Assembly: GCA_047974845.1 (NCBI GenBank)
Contig: JBKECQ010000007.1
Coordinates: 1 to 22,967, forward strand
DNA: 22,967 nt
Direction of reading: 5' to 3'
Origin: Aminipila sp047974845
GTDB taxonomy: Bacteria > Bacillota > Clostridia > Peptostreptococcales > Anaerovoracaceae
Positions 22,474 through 22,967 of the stretch are shown here, in pieces. The notes under the pieces are model-generated. The model was not told the origin of the DNA, did not search any database, and was given only the letters and a program-made list of their open reading frames with translations. Position 1 is the first letter of the stretch. Every line of letters starts with the position of its first letter. Both the position numbers and the translations under genes were made by a program.

Positions 22474-22518
22474 TAGTAAATGTGTCAAGTAAATAAATAC
22501 TGGTACAGCAAGTAGTTT

Positions 22519-22594
22519 GGGCGTATAGCTCAGCTGGGAGAGCATCTGCCTTACAAGCAGAGGGTCATAGGTTCGAGCCCTATTACGCCCACCA
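22519..22594 (+). tRNA. tRNA-Val (TAC)
   Basis: It is a 76-base cloverleaf with encoded CCA: acceptor GGGCGTA/TACGCCC, anticodon stem TCTGC/GCAGA, loop CTTACAA (TAC), T arm ATAGG/CCTAT. Confidence 0.97.
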
Positions 22595-22604
22595 AATTAC
22601 AAAT

Positions 22605-22681
22605 GGCCTGGTAGTTCAGTTGGTTAGAATGCCAGCCTGTCACGCTGGAGGTCGTCGGTTCGAGCCCGATCCAGGTCGCCA
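22605..22681 (+). tRNA. tRNA-Asp (GTC)
   Basis: It is a 77-base cloverleaf with encoded CCA: acceptor GGCCTGG/CCAGGTC with one G-U, anticodon stem CCAGC/GCTGG, loop CTGTCAC (GTC), discriminator G as expected for Asp. Confidence 0.97.
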
Positions 22682-22721
22682 TTTTTATTGAAAGATATAT
22701 AGCAAGATAGTTGAATAGTAT

Positions 22722-22796
22722 GCTGGTGTGGCTCAACGGTAGAGCAGCTGATTTGTAATCAGCAGGTTGGGGGTTCGATTCCCTCCACCAGCTCCA
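22722..22796 (+). tRNA. tRNA-Thr (TGT)
   Basis: It is a 75-base cloverleaf with encoded CCA: acceptor GCTGGTG/CACCAGC, anticodon stem GCTGA/TCAGC, loop TTTGTAA (TGT), T loop TTCGATT. Confidence 0.97.
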
Positions 22797-22854
22797 ATTT
22801 TATAAAAGATACAAAAAACTGGTAAGCATATTGCCAATTACAAGTAAAAAATTT

Positions 22855-22939
22855 CGAGGGTTTCCCGAGTGGCCAAAGGGGGCGGACTGTAAATCCGTTA
22901 GCTGAGCTTTCGGTGGTTCGAATCCACCACCCTCGACCA
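22855..22939 (+). tRNA. tRNA-Tyr (GTA), class II with C1-G72
   Basis: It is an 85-base tRNA with a long variable arm and encoded CCA. The anticodon stem is GCGGA/TCCGT around CTGTAAA (GTA), and the T arm is GGTGG/CCACC. The acceptor is CGAGGGT/ACCCTCG with discriminator A, so the first pair is C1-G72 rather than the G1-C72 usual in bacterial tRNA-Tyr. Confidence 0.95.
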
Positions 22940-22945
22940 ATATAT

Positions 22946-22967
22946 GCGGAAGTGGCTCAGGGGTAGA
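22946..22967 (+). tRNA. Partial tRNA, probably Gly, cut by the window edge
   Basis: GCGGAAGTGGCTCAGGGGTA has an acceptor 5' strand and a D arm in tRNA spacing. It resembles the start of clostridial tRNA-Gly (GCC). The anticodon is outside the window, so the identity is a guess. Confidence 0.7.

Overview
The window is a low-GC, AT-rich bacterial chromosome segment that looks like a spore-forming member of the Clostridia. This is inferred from Firmicutes-only CodY, from a YunB sporulation protein, from the gene order dprA-topA-hslV-hslU-codY (the B. subtilis smf-topA-codV/W/X/Y region without trmFO and xerC), from strong AGGAGG-type ribosome binding sites, and from a clostridial-style tRNA cluster. 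No phage, transposase, CRISPR array or defence island is visible. Most of the window is housekeeping sequence, and the interest lies in details of individual genes and junctions.

Layout. (1) 1-2270: an ECF sigma factor and a membrane anti-sigma-like DUF4179 protein overlap by 4 bases on the minus strand. A very small Asp/Asn/Thr-rich lipoprotein lies divergently on the plus strand. (2) 2408-4982: RNase R is convergent with a two-CBS-domain protein, and both stop codons lie inside one shared terminator hairpin. (3) 5017-9342, minus strand: a potassium uptake operon trkA-trkH-trkH with two diverged channel paralogues. (4) 9520-11164: a metallo-beta-lactamase-fold hydrolase and a Cof-type HAD phosphatase, closed by a perfect 14-bp terminator. 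(5) 11171-11362: two head-to-tail 96-bp repeats containing a stem-loop. (6) 11383-18511: yraN, a yifB (comM-like) gene split in frame by one TAA, a short dprA, topA, hslV and hslU. (7) 18565-22168: codY with a near-consensus CodY box, yunB, hflX and an IMPACT/YigZ-family gene. (8) 22236-22967: two strong promoters and a tRNA array Asn-Val-Asp-Thr-Tyr-(Gly, cut by the window edge).

How it fits together. trkA-trkH-trkH encodes a K+ transporter with its NAD-binding RCK regulator. yraN, yifB and dprA belong to the DNA-uptake and recombination neighbourhood, and two of the three look altered: yifB has an internal stop at its domain junction and DprA lacks its N-terminal SAM-like domain. hslVU makes an ATP-dependent protease. 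CodY is the GTP/branched-chain amino acid-sensing repressor and probably regulates itself here.

The observations most worth checking are the in-frame split of yifB, the codY terminator whose right arm is the yunB ribosome binding site, two genes (rnr and hflX) that lack a Shine-Dalgarno sequence but have an extended -10 about 7 bases before ATG, the 96-bp tandem repeat, and a tRNA-Tyr with C1-G72. I found no convincing undescribed multi-gene system. All statements come from reading the sequence by eye; no database search was made.
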